From Lepiota brunneoincarnata (lineage: Eukaryota; Basidiomycota; Agaricomycetes; Agaricales; Agaricaceae), in contig JAEBUN010000018.1 of the NCBI GenBank assembly GCA_023014365.1, positions 496,001 to 560,000 on the forward strand: a DNA stretch of 64,000 bases, read 5' to 3'. Each line of letters begins with the position of its first letter. The stretch's first letter is position 1. The notes beneath the pieces were generated by a model. The model was given only the letters and a program-made list of their open reading frames with translations, was not told where the DNA came from and did no database searches. Position numbers and translations under genes: made by a program. Shown here piece by piece: positions 39,025 through 49,260 of this stretch.

Positions 39025-40284
39025 ATGTCCTCTGATATCAAACCCGATAACTCTATACACTCCTCAGTCATCGATAAGCTCGATCCTGAATATGTTGCCT
39101 TCCACAATGCTAATCTCTTGGGCATAATCCCACCCGAGCTCCTTCCTTGGGATCCGAGCTTGCGTTTGGGCCCCACGGTTCCTGGAACCTCGGAACCATT
39201 GGAGATCGGCAATACCGAGGACTACAGTCTGTCCAAAACAAATGTCCGTGTCTTCACACCGAAAGGAGTGCAGCCAGCCGAGGGATGGCCGGTCCTTGTT
39301 TGGTTTCATGGCGGTCAGTTTAAACCTAATATCTCCACCAACAACTTTCTCACATCAAATTCCAGGTGGATGGACACTAGGAAACATCAACTCGGATACA
39401 TCTTTTATTACCCGCGTGGCTACTAGTTTGTATCACATCATAACATCCTTGACTCAAATTCTTATTTTCGATGTAGCTGCTAGCTGTGTCGTGGTATCAG
39501 TTGACTACCGACTCGCACCGGAAAATCCGTACCCAGCAGCAGTGGAAGATGCAGTGGAGGCTCTGGAATGGGTAATCAAGGATGGACCGAGTAAAATCTG
39601 TGTCAATCCCGCTCGTGTTGCCGTTGGTGGTTCGTCAAGGTTAGTCCAATGAGTCGAGCTTGGGCGTAACATCAACCTCACATAGCAATACAGCGGCGGC
39701 AACCTTGCAGCAGTTCTGGCTCTGAAAGCCGTGGAGAAAGATATTCCCCTGATTTTCCAATTGCTTATCGTTCCAGTGACGAATAACACGGGCTCAGTCA
39801 GTGACCTCTGGGCAGAGAACCAACACACACCGTGGTTGACACCTGTCCGAATGCTTTGGTTCAAGGGAAACTACCTCCCGAACGAGGCAGACTGGACCAA
39901 GTGGGATGCTTCACCAGCCTTTGCGCCTGCAGAACTTGTACGCAAAGTACCGAAGGCGTGGATTGCTGTTTGTGAGATGGATATCTTGAGAGACGAGGGC
40001 ATTCAATATGGTGAGAAATTGAGGAAAGAAGGTATCGAAGTCGAAGTCGAACTCTATCCGGGTGCGCCACACCCTACCATGGCTATGGATGGTATGTTCC
40101 GAATATTTTCCTCCAATAACGCGAAATGACTCCTACCTGCTTTTGTTCGATTGTTTACAGGGTGAGTAAGATATAATGATCTATTGACTTTACTTACTCT
40201 TTCCCCAGTGTACTACGTGTCGGGAGGAAGCTTGTATCTGACGCAGGGGCAGCACTAGCACAGGCTTTCGCAGCCACATCGTAG
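39025..40284 (+). CDS. HSL-type alpha/beta-hydrolase (esterase), tandem copy 1
   Basis: Carboxylesterase/lipase of the hormone-sensitive-lipase type; substrate unknown. No signal peptide. The oxyanion-hole motif HGGGW is split by intron 1. [16 protein letters not shown] follows. The nucleophile motif GSSSG is split by intron 3 (GGSS|SGGNLA). Asp lies in [10 protein letters not shown] and His in GAPHPTM, so the triad is complete. The 3' end needs two introns with a single G between them: exon to 40091, intron 40092-40160, exon G at 40161, intron 40162-40208, last exon 40209-40284 ([12 protein letters not shown]...). Any other joining either hits a stop or changes frame. About 340 residues. First of four head-to-tail copies. 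Confidence 0.88.
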
Positions 40285-41085
40285 TGATCTGGATTTGTCT
40301 CTGGTCGTGGTACCACTCAGATGTAACCGCATGTTTATGACCCAAATTGCATCTTAGACAAGTCATCGACCGTGTCGAGGAATCTCAAGGCGACCTGAAC
40401 ATGTATACTCAATCCCAACATTATTAACATTCGGAAAACACAAAAAATGTTTTGCGGTGGCAGTTCTGACTTGTGAGCTGACGGTAACATCCGATAACAC
40501 CTAGTTATATCTCAATAGTAACTTGGTCGCCAGGATGATTGGCGGTTGCGCTCAGACCTGAGACTTAATCATGTCTAACCACCTTGTCCTCTGGTTGTTT
40601 TAGCCCTATTAATCTACTCTGAAACCTCGAATGGACCAACGACTCCGCTCAGCTGCAAAAATTCGTTGCATCCTTCATACAACGTGTAATGGCATCTGGC
40701 AGGTCCCGCAGTGGGCAGGGGTCAACAAGTGCTTGATAATAATAATAAAGAGCATCAAGCTGAAAGTGAGCCTGTATAAATATGGTGTTCATGACTGTGG
40801 AACTTTTGGCTCCACTCGTCCCAACTTCAGCTGGATTTCGTTCCTCCGAAGTACTAAAAACAGGTGTGTGGGGGGCCTATAGTCCATGCAGGACACTTTA
40901 TCCATTTAGGCTTGCACAACCGGAAGGTCAGACTGTTTCTGGTAATGTGGCGCCCCCTAACTCCTCGAAGGCTACGTCACAGGTAGACCACCATCCTAGG
41001 CTGGAGTATTTATTCCCACTCAGACCGGCGGATCGCAAATCGTGCATTGTCTGCAAAGCAAGGATACGCCCGGTGACAATCCGCC
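40285..41085 (+). repeat. intergenic spacer with duplicated upstream block (copy 1-2)
   Basis: The right part (about 40740-41085) is repeated upstream of copy 3 (about 43410-43763) and copy 4 (about 45780-46143), including the segment around TGTTGAGAAAGA in the later copies and the stretch around CTGGAGTATTT about 75 nt before the start codon. It marks the 2-2.7 kb duplication unit and probably contains the promoter. Confidence 0.7.
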
Positions 41086-42320
41086 ATGGCCTCTGATATC
41101 AAATACGACAACTCTATTCACCCCTCAGTTGTCGATAAGCTTGATCCAGAATATATCGCCTTTCACAACACTCATTTCTTGAACTTCGTCCCACCCTCGC
41201 TCCTTCCCTGGGATCCGAGCTACCGTTTGGCCCCCCCACTCCCCGGGTCCTCAGAACCGTTGGAAATCGGCAATACCGAGGATTACAGTCTGTGTCTTCA
41301 CACCGAAAGGAGTCCAGCCAGCAGAGGGATGGCCAGCCCTTGTTTATCTCCATGGCGGTCAGTTTAGGCCTAACATTCCGCTCAACTACTTGTTCACATC
41401 TAATTCCAGGTGGGTGGACACGGGGGGACTTCAACTCGGAGGCGCCGTTCATTACCCACCTGGTTACCGGTTAGTACCATACCATAACGTCCTTCACCCC
41501 TATTTACCTTCCATTTAGCCGCTAGCTGTGTTGTGGTCTCTGTTGACTATCGACTTGCACCAGAAAACCCGTACCCGGCTGCAGTAGAAGATGCAGTGGA
41601 GGCGCTGGAATGGGTAGTCAATGATGGGCCGAGCCAGCTCTGTGTCAATCCTGCTCGTATTGCCGTCGGCGGTTTGTCATGGCCAGTCCAAAGCGTCCAG
41701 CTAGGGACTCCGTACACCTTATATAGTATTACAGCGGCGGTAATCTTGCAGCAGTTCTGGCCCTGAAGGCTGCGGAAAAAAATATTCCCCTGATTTTCCA
41801 GATGCTTGTTGTTCCAGCGACGAACAATACAGCCTCGGTCAATGACCTCGGGGCAGAAACCCAGCACGCACCGTTCCCGACTCCTGCCCAAACACTTTGG
41901 TTCAGGCGCAACTACCTCCCGAATGAAGAAGACTGGACAAAGTGGGATGCCTCGCTGGCTTTTGCACCTGCAGAACTCGCACACAAAGTACCGAAGGCGT
42001 GGATTGCCGTTTGTGAGACAGATGTCTTGAGAGACGATGGTATTCAGTACGGTGAGAAGTTGAGGAAAGAAGGTGTTGAAGTCGAAGTTGAACTCTATCG
42101 GTGTGCGACGCACCTTGCCGCTATTCTGGACGGTATGTTTCAGACATTTTCACTTGACATCACCAATTGACCCTCTCCGGCTTTCGTCGGTATGCAGGGT
42201 GAGTAAGATAGAGTGATTTCTTGTCTTTACTGACTCTTCAGCAGTGCCTTAACTGCCGGAAAGAAGCTTGTATCTGATGCAGGTGCTGCGCTTGCGCGGG
42301 CCTTTGCACCCACATCGTAA
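41086..42320 (+). pseudogene. HSL-type alpha/beta-hydrolase, tandem copy 2, broken
   Basis: Collinear with the other copies: HGGGW split by intron 1, [34 protein letters not shown], and the tail [12 protein letters not shown] ending at 42320. A 17-nt deletion just after 41293 removes the codons that encode SKTKVR in copies 1, 3 and 4 and shifts the frame. The donor that follows the nucleophile Ser has also changed, from AG|GTTAGT to TG|GCCAGT. The single-G exon is still visible at 42198 (introns 42133-42197 and 42199-42244). The gene is probably dead, though the rest is well preserved. Confidence 0.8.
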
Positions 42321-42582
42321 TGACCGGAATTCGCCTCCGGAGTAGTGGAAGTAGTAGTCGGATGTAACCAGAATACTTATGTTGATGACCCAAACTGTGT
42401 CTTGGAAAACTCACTCACTGTGTTGAGAATGTCAGGTTGGCCTGAGCACTCCAGTGCTCAATATCAATCCCAACACCATTGACGTTGGGAAAACAGAGAA
42501 GAAATGCTATGCGGTGGCGGCAACGTGTTGCTTTGCTTCAAGCTGTAAGGACACATCTGTCTCGCGCCTCTAAAGTGAAATT

Positions 42583-43172
42583 CTATGAACGGGTGCGAGA
42601 ACCTGCCATCTCAAGGGGTTTTGATACGCCCGGAATGCCATCTGCAAGGGCTTTATTGTGTGTACAGAGGGAATCAAATGGGGTGTATGTGTTGTTTAAT
42701 TGTGTCCAAGCGATGCATCTACCCTGTTCGAGCCACTCAAGAGCCCCATCCAGCGCTCCCAGTTTGGACGCAGCAGCAGAAAACCCCCAGTGGAAGGTCC
42801 ATTGTATCAGCGAGATTCCGGTGGCATTTGTGCACTGTTTGTTCCGAGCCAGCAATGAGAGAGGGCAGTTCAATGGCCTTGGCATATGCGCTTAATGATT
42901 GTTGTGGGTCCAACAATCGACAGAGGCTAGCCTATGACCGAGCAGCACGAAGCCGATCAGAAAAATCCGCGTCGGGGGCATTGGCTGCCTTGAAAAAGCA
43001 GTCAAGGGCCTTGGCTGAGTCTTCACTGTCCTTGATGACGTTGAACCGAGTTACAAGTGAAATTTCAAGGTTGCAGAGCCTGCCGGGAAGGGCAGGGTGG
43101 CCAGGAGGTGCGAAGACAATCGTAAGGGCGAGGTGCGATCGACGAAATAGGCTTATCTTCTTGACCTCGTGA
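42583..43172 (-). pseudogene. CHAT/TPR protein remnant inserted in the esterase array
   Basis: The minus strand encodes pieces typical of Agaricomycete CHAT-domain proteins with TPR repeats. FAPPGHPALPGRLCNLE and ALDCFFKAANAPDADFSDR match the TPR region. SAYAKAIELPSLIAG and ALEWLEQGRCIAWTQLNN match the linker just before the CHAT (caspase-like) domain. An in-frame stop follows RAARS (about 42945) and a frameshift lies near 42800. The CHAT domain itself is missing. Other esterase spacers lack this block, so it was inserted between copies 2 and 3. No terminal repeats are seen. Confidence 0.7.
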
Positions 43173-43763
43173 AAGTGGGTACAAGTACAACTCCAGGGCG
43201 AGTAAAAGAGACATTGTAGGGAGTGAAACTGAGAGAGTGAAACTGAGGGAAGGAAACTGTAGGTCCGTTACGCTGTTGCCCGGAAGTCTTATGGCAGTGG
43301 AGACATCCTCGTCGTTAGGAGTTGAGTATCTAAGTACAAATGTGCTACTTAAATACTTAACGAAAATGTGTTGAGGGCAGGATTCTGCGTGTAGCGGAAT
43401 TTTGTTCCTCCCAAACGAGTTGTTGAGAAAGAAGAGAATAAAGCTGAAGGTGGGTCTGTGTGAGTGTCGTGTTTACCACTGCAAGACTTTTGACTCCGCT
43501 CATCCCAGTTTCGTTCATCCGAAGTGCTCAAAACAGGCATGTAAGAGATCTATAGTTCGCGCAGCACGCTTTATCCATTTCGGTTTGGGCGGTCGGAAGA
43601 GCAGACTTTTTCTGGTAATTTGGTGCCCCCCAACTCCTTGAAGACGTACGTCACGGGTAGATCGTTACCATGGGCTGGAGTATTTGGTCACACGCAGACC
43701 AGCGGGCAGCATTCGATTCGTGCATTACCTGCAAAGCAAGGATACGCTTGGTGACAGTCTGCC
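43173..43763 (+). repeat. duplicated upstream block of esterase copy 3
   Basis: From about 43410 this matches the regions upstream of copies 2 and 4. The left part (43173-43409) is the edge of the CHAT-TPR insertion and short repeats such as GAGAGAGTGAAACTGAG. Confidence 0.65.
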
Positions 43764-45016
43764 ATGACCTCTGATATCAAATATGACAACTCTATTCACC
43801 CCTCAGTCATCGATAAGCTCGATCCAGAATATGTCGCTTTTCACAATGTTCATTACCTGAACTTTGTCCCACCCTCGCTCCTTCCCTGGGATCCGAAATA
43901 CCGTTTGGCCCCTCCACCACCTGGGTCCTCGGAACCGTTGGAAATCGGCAATACCGAAGATTACAGTCTGTCGAAAACGAAAGTTCGTGTCTTCACACCG
44001 AAAGGAGTCCAGCCAGCAGAGGGATGGCCAGTCCTTGTTTGGTTCCACGGTGGTCAGTTTGGGCCTAATATTCCGCTCAACTATTTGCTCACATCTAATT
44101 CCAGGTGGATGGACACTGGGGAACGTCAGCTCGCAGATGTCGTTCATTACCCGCACGGTTACTAGTTAGTGCCACACCATAACATCCTTCACCTGCTACT
44201 TACCTTCTGTTTAGCTGCTAGCTGTGTTGTGGTCTCTGTTGACTACCGACTTGCACCAGAAAACCCATACCCGGCTGCAGTCGAAGATGCGGTGGAAGCG
44301 CTGGAATGGGTGATCAGCGAAGGCCCGAACAAGATCTCTGTAAATCCAGCTCGTATCGCCGTTGGTGGTGCGTCAAGGTTAGTCCAATGCATCCAGCTAG
44401 GGACGCAACCAAACTTACATAGTACTAAAGCGGCGGTAACCTTGCAGCAGTTCTGGCTCTGAAGGCCGTGGAAAAAAATATAAACCTGATTTTCCAGATG
44501 CTTATTGTTCCAGCGACAAACAATACAGCCTCGGTCGATGACCTCTGGGCAGAAACCCAGCACGCACCATTCCTGACCTCTGATCTAGCGCTTTGGTTCA
44601 GGCGCAACTACCTCCCGAATGAAGAAGACTGGGCAAAGTGGGATGCCTCGCCGGCCTTTGCGCCTGCAGAGCTTGTGCGCAAAGTACCGAAGGCGTGGAT
44701 TGCTGTTTGTGAGATGGATATCTTGAGAGATGATGGTATTCAGTACGGTGAGAAGTTGAGGAAAGAAGGTGTTGAGGTCGAGGTCGAACTCTATCGGGGT
44801 GCGACACACCTTACTCTGGGTCTGGACGGTATGCTTCAAATATTTTTACCTGATACTACCAACTAACCTTTGCTGTCTTTCGTTTTCATATAGGGTGAGT
44901 GAGATAGCGTAATCCATTGCCTTTGCTGACTCTTCAGCAGTGTCACAACTACCGGGAAGAAGCTTGTATCCGATGCAGGTGCTGCGCTTGCGCAGGCATT
45001 CACCGCTACATCGTAA
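43764..45016 (+). CDS. HSL-type alpha/beta-hydrolase (esterase), tandem copy 3
   Basis: Same family and layout as copy 1 and apparently intact. HGGGWTLG is split by intron 1 (phase 1). [18 protein letters not shown] starts the next exon after an intron ending in GTTTAG. The nucleophile region reads [12 protein letters not shown], so the motif is G-A-S-S-G. Asp lies in [10 protein letters not shown] and His in GATHLTLG. The 3' end shows the single-G exon at 44894 between introns 44829-44893 and 44895-44940. The last exon encodes [16 protein letters not shown] with the stop at 45014-45016. Changes relative to copy 1 in the last exon are mostly at third codon positions, which supports coding use of that exon. 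Confidence 0.88.
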
Positions 45017-46143
45017 TGACCAGAATTCGCCTTCGGGGTAGCAGAAGTATTCGGGTGTAACCAGAATGTTAATAACCCAACCTGTGTCTTGGAAAAATAG
45101 ATATATCGAAGCAGGACAAGCTGACAACCTCGGTCGCAATCCATTCCGTCCCAAACGTGAGCAGTTCTTGGAAAGCTCGTCGGCTGTGGTGAGGATGCCA
45201 GGTTGATCCGAGCACTCAATTGCTCAATCCTGACACCGTTGACGTTGGGGAAACAAAAGAGAAAGCTGTGCGGCGGCGGCCCCGACCATACGAGAAGATA
45301 GTTATAACACCTAAATCCTGAAGACTCATCAGATACAACAAACAAAATTAGTAGTCATCTGATAGACAATATTTGAGTCATGACTCATGAGATGTTGTAA
45401 TCATAACGCCCTTATCGGAATAATTTCTAATGGCCGTCCTGATAGGTGAATGATGGTGATGATTGGGGGTTGTGAGAGACTATATGTGGCCGTCTGCAGC
45501 TTTCCATTTCTGCAGTTATATAAGAATACAATGACAGAATGGAGTTAGATATTAGCGCTCCTTGTATTGTACCTCAGAGAGACCGTTGCAAAGTATTAAA
45601 AGCAAGACAAAATCCCTCGAGGGGCATGCAGAACCAACCACTATGACAGATCCGACTATCCCCATTGAATTGTCCAATCGGTCATTCAAAATGGGTAAAG
45701 GGGTTAGTGCTCCAACTGTTCTGCCTTGTATCCGCAGTGCACCGAACCCCGACAGGTCCCAGATGTGAGCTGGAGCGGCAACGAGTTGTTGAGAAAGAGA
45801 ATCAAGCTGAAGATGAGCTTGTGTGAGTGTTATATTCATGACTGCAGGACCTTTGGCTCCGCTCATCCCAAATCCAGCTGCATTTCGTTCATCCGAAGTG
45901 CTAAAAACAGTGTGTAAAATATTAATAGTTCACGCAGCACGCTTAATCCATTTAGGCTTGGACGACCGAAAGAGCACACTGTTTCTGGTAATTTCGCACC
46001 CCCTAAACTCCTTCGAGACTCCGTCGCGGGCAGATCATTATCCTGGGCTGAAGTATATTATCTTCATCCAGATAGGCGGGTCGCATCCGAAATTGTACAC
46101 CAACTGCAGAGCAGGGATACGCTTGGCGACGACTTTCCATACC
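45017..46143 (+). repeat. spacer between esterase copies 3 and 4
   Basis: The right part (about 45780-46143) is the duplicated upstream block. The left part contains short minus-strand frames (44846-45345) antisense to the end of copy 3, and an AT-rich stretch (45290-45550). No gene is recognised. Confidence 0.6.
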
Positions 46144-47399
46144 ATGACCTCTGATATCAAATTTGACAACTCTATTCACCCTTCCGTCATTGATAAGCTC
46201 GACCCAGAATATATCGCCTTCCACAATGCTCATTTCTTAAACGTCGTCCCACCCGAGCTCCTTCCTTGGGATCCGAACTACCGTTTGGCCCCCCCCCTCC
46301 CCGGGTCCTCAGAACCGTTGGAAATCGGCGATACCGAGGACTATAGTCTGTCAAAAACGAAAGTTCGTGTCTTCACACCGAAAGGAGTGCAGCCAGCAGA
46401 GGGATGGCCGGTCTTTGTTTGGCTCCACAGTGGTTAGTCTGTGTTTGCTGTGTCACTCGCTACTTGTTCACACCTAATTCCAGGTGGGTGGACACGGGGA
46501 GGCCTCAGCTCGGAAACGTCGTTCATAACCCGCATGGTTACCGGTCAGCGTGCACCATAACCTCCCTCACCCACCCCCCACTTACCCTTCCATTAGCTGC
46601 TAATTGTGTTGTGGTGTCTGTTGACTACCGACTTGCACCAGAAAATCCGTACCCGGCTGCAGTGGAAGATGCAATAGAGGCACTCGAATGGGTGATCAGT
46701 GAAGGCCCGAACAAGATATCTGTTAATCCCGCTCGTATCGCCATCGGTGGTATGTCAAGGTTGGTGTAGTGCGTTCAGCCAGGGACACCATCAACCTTAC
46801 AAAGTATTCCAGTGGCGGCAATCTCGCTGCAGTTCTGGCCCTGAAGGCTGCGGAAAAAAGTATCCCTTTGGTTTTCCAGATGCTTGTCGTTCCAACGACG
46901 AACAATACAGCCTCAGTCGATGACCTCTGGGCAGAAACACAACACACACCGTTCCTGACCCCTGCTCGAGCGCTTTGGTTCAGGCGCAACTACCTCCCGA
47001 ACGAGGAAGACTGGACCAAGTGGGATGCCTCGCCAGCCTTTGCGCCTGTAGAGCTTGTGCGCAAAGTGCCGAAGGCTTGGATCGCCGTTTGTGAGATGGA
47101 TATCATGAGAGACGATGGTATTCAGTACAGCGAGAAGTTGAGGAAAGAAGGTGTTGAAGTCGAGATCGAACTCTATCGGGGTGCGATGCACCTTACCCTG
47201 GTTCTGGACGGTATGTTTTAAATAATTTTACTTGATGATACCCACTGACCTTTGCTGGCTTCCGTTTGCATACAGGGTGAGTAAGATAGAGTAACATATT
47301 GTCTTTACTGACTCCTTCATTAGTGTCTTAACTGCCGGGAGGAAGCTTGTATCCGATGCAGGGGCTGCGCTTGCGCGAGCTTTTGCCGCCACGTCCTAA
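46144..47399 (+). CDS. HSL-type alpha/beta-hydrolase (esterase), tandem copy 4, altered oxyanion loop
   Basis: Fourth head-to-tail copy. Frames join throughout. At intron 1 the oxyanion motif reads H-S-G-G-W rather than H-G-G-G-W (CAC-AGT before the donor at about 46434), which would put Ser at a position that is Gly in nearly all HSL-type enzymes. The nucleophile region is [12 protein letters not shown]. Asp lies in CEMDIMRDDG and His in GAMHLTLV. The single-G exon is at 47276 between introns 47211-47275 and 47277-47323. The last exon (47324-47399) encodes [16 protein letters not shown]. The protein could fold, but its activity may be reduced or its specificity changed. Confidence 0.82.
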
Positions 47400-47895
47400 T
47401 AACGAGGATCCGCGTCCACGCCCATGGTGGTAGTAACATGTTGTAGGATGTAATTGAATAACGATAGGTCGGCTTAGTGCTTACCTTATAACATCTGCCA
47501 ACCGTGCTCAGGTGATCTTGATACTTGATCCCCACTTCCACACCCGAGCTTCTACATATCGCCGTGAAGGCCACCCATGCAAGTCCCACGTAACACCAGC
47601 TGCCCAGATTTTTCGGCCCCTAACACATACTCGCACAGACGAGAGGGAGGGGAGATATTAAAAGCTATTCCCGGACTGATGTTCTGTGTGTTGATAGCCC
47701 GTACGCGTATGTTACGCTTACAGGTAGATTGACAACAAACAAGCAACTACACTGTGGGATTCATGCTGACAGCGAAACATCAACCTGGTTTTTCTCATAA
47801 TAATCCTCAGGACACATCAATCACGGTACACACATTCAAAGTACAAACGGTAATATGTAAGGTAGGCTTGTTATTGTACCCATTGGTCAAGCCGA
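47400..47895. other. intergenic with a short dispersed repeat
   Basis: About 60 nt at 47461-47520 recurs at 50619-50680 (shared core around GCTTAC and GCCAACCGTGCTC). No gene is recognised. Confidence 0.5.
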
Positions 47896-48105
47896 CTAGA
47901 TGCAGCAGCGCATGCCATCCGCACAAGGGGTGGGGTCGTCATAAAAGACTGGGCGGAATCCCCTAGGGCAGGCGACCCTTGGAGATGCAACGCAACGAGG
48001 CCCGCGACTGCCAGCTTGGTCCTGGCAAGATATGGCATAGGTACCAGTTGCGCCGAGGGTCATGGCGACCACGAGGACGGCGAGGGTGTTGGAGATGAAC
48101 TTCAT
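47896..48105 (-). CDS. small secreted cysteine-rich protein
   Basis: 69 residues, intron-free. Signal peptide MKFISNTLAVLVVAMTLGA with cleavage likely after GTYA. The mature ~45 residues have six cysteines in the order C-C-C-C-CC, with the last pair at the very C-terminus (MRCCI). Net charge is positive, with Arg-Pro-Arg motifs. The pattern is neither hydrophobin (eight Cys) nor cerato-platanin. It looks like an effector-like or antimicrobial-type small secreted protein, but no family is recognised. A TATA box lies about 147 nt upstream of the start. The function is unknown. Confidence 0.7.
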   Translation of the reverse strand: MKFISNTLAVLVVAMTLGATGTYAISCQDQAGSRGPRCVASPRVACPRGFRPVFYDDPTPCADGMRCCI

Positions 48106-48251
48106 TGTAACCTGTGTCGGTGTGCCACCAGAATCAGTAAAGAAGAGATGATGAAAAGACGAAGAGTTGCGTACAAAAAAGAGTTGAAGGTGGATCTGAT
48201 AGCTGTGAGTGCGACTTGGTTTCTGGAGGTCTTCAGGTCATAATCCTCTCC

Positions 48252-48258
48252 TTTTATA
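48252..48258 (-). promoter_or_regulatory. TATA box of the small secreted protein gene
   Basis: TATAAAA on the minus strand, in good context, about 147 nt before the start codon at 48105. This leaves room for a leader of about 110 nt. Confidence 0.55.
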
Positions 48259-49149
48259 CATCCTATGAGCTATCCCATCGGACCTAAAGTGGTACAGATC
48301 TTAGCAAGGCGGTAAAACATACACCAGAGATGAAACTCGCAGCAGCCTTCCACCGGTCTAGCATTCAGGTCGGTGCCTTTCTAGATGCTTATACTTACGT
48401 TGAAAGTCATAAATATCAATCGCCAAGTAGGCTTGGAGGAACGGATGTTGATGTCTCCTTACGCCTCATTTGCTGTTCGGGCGCTGTAGGTCGAGAGATT
48501 GAGATCATAACGCAGCTGAAAATACTGAACACACGCGGGATCATTGGCACAACACCGTTTGACAATCAAGCCTTGCCATATGGAATTGCGTAGTCTGAAT
48601 AGGACTCCTTACTGTGCTGCGAGGAAAGGTATACCTGGGCCTACCAGTCCCCTAGGAAATATCGATCAGTGGAACTGGCCCCGCTTCCTGTGGATGATTA
48701 GTTGTAAACCTGCCATGCAGCCACCTCTTTCGAGCTTCATGGGCTATGCACGTAACGATTACATTCCAATGTTAATGTCCATCTCTGGAAAATACCAAGC
48801 AACATATAGTAAGGCTTCAACTTTCTTTGTGTCATGGGTGTAGTCGAAGTCTCTGAGTGTCAGAGGACACGTTCCTTGGCCAGTGTACAGCGCTATGAAG
48901 ATTCGATCATGTATCATACATCATACTTGGTTAACGTTGTCTGAGATTTTTAGGTTGAAAATCTAGCAGCGAACGGAGCTTCTTTCGAGATAAAATTCCC
49001 AACAGGCCATAGTGGGAAACCCAGGGTTTCAGTATCCATTGTTTCCGGTGATACAACGCCCGAAACCCTCTAGGTGCTAAATATTTAGGAAACAATACCC
49101 AAAATGTCACCTTTCTGGCATAGGTGTGCTTCTAGCGACAAAGGCGCTA

Positions 49150-49260
49150 GTCTGCAACAAGACATCGTTGTTATCGAAGGCGTTCATACGATTCTTGTCA
49201 CTGACAAAGATCGCTTGGCAGCCACCACTACAGTGTCCGACCTTGAAGCCGTTTACGCAA
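49150..49260 (+). repeat. dispersed repeat fragment, inverted relative to 62340-62430
   Basis: The reverse complement of this segment aligns with 62340-62430 through GGTCGGACA..., the GACAAG/CGATTC core and GAACGCCTTCGAT. Both copies can be read as a similar peptide (VTDKDRLA here, ISDKNRLA there), so the repeat may derive from an old coding element. Confidence 0.5.

Noticed and set aside
42479..42895. 138-codon plus-strand frame between esterase copies 2 and 3
   Set aside because: It is antisense to the CHAT-TPR remnant, whose motifs read on the minus strand.
45552..45866. 104-codon minus-strand frame
   Set aside because: It overlaps the duplicated esterase upstream block and is not kept in the other copies.
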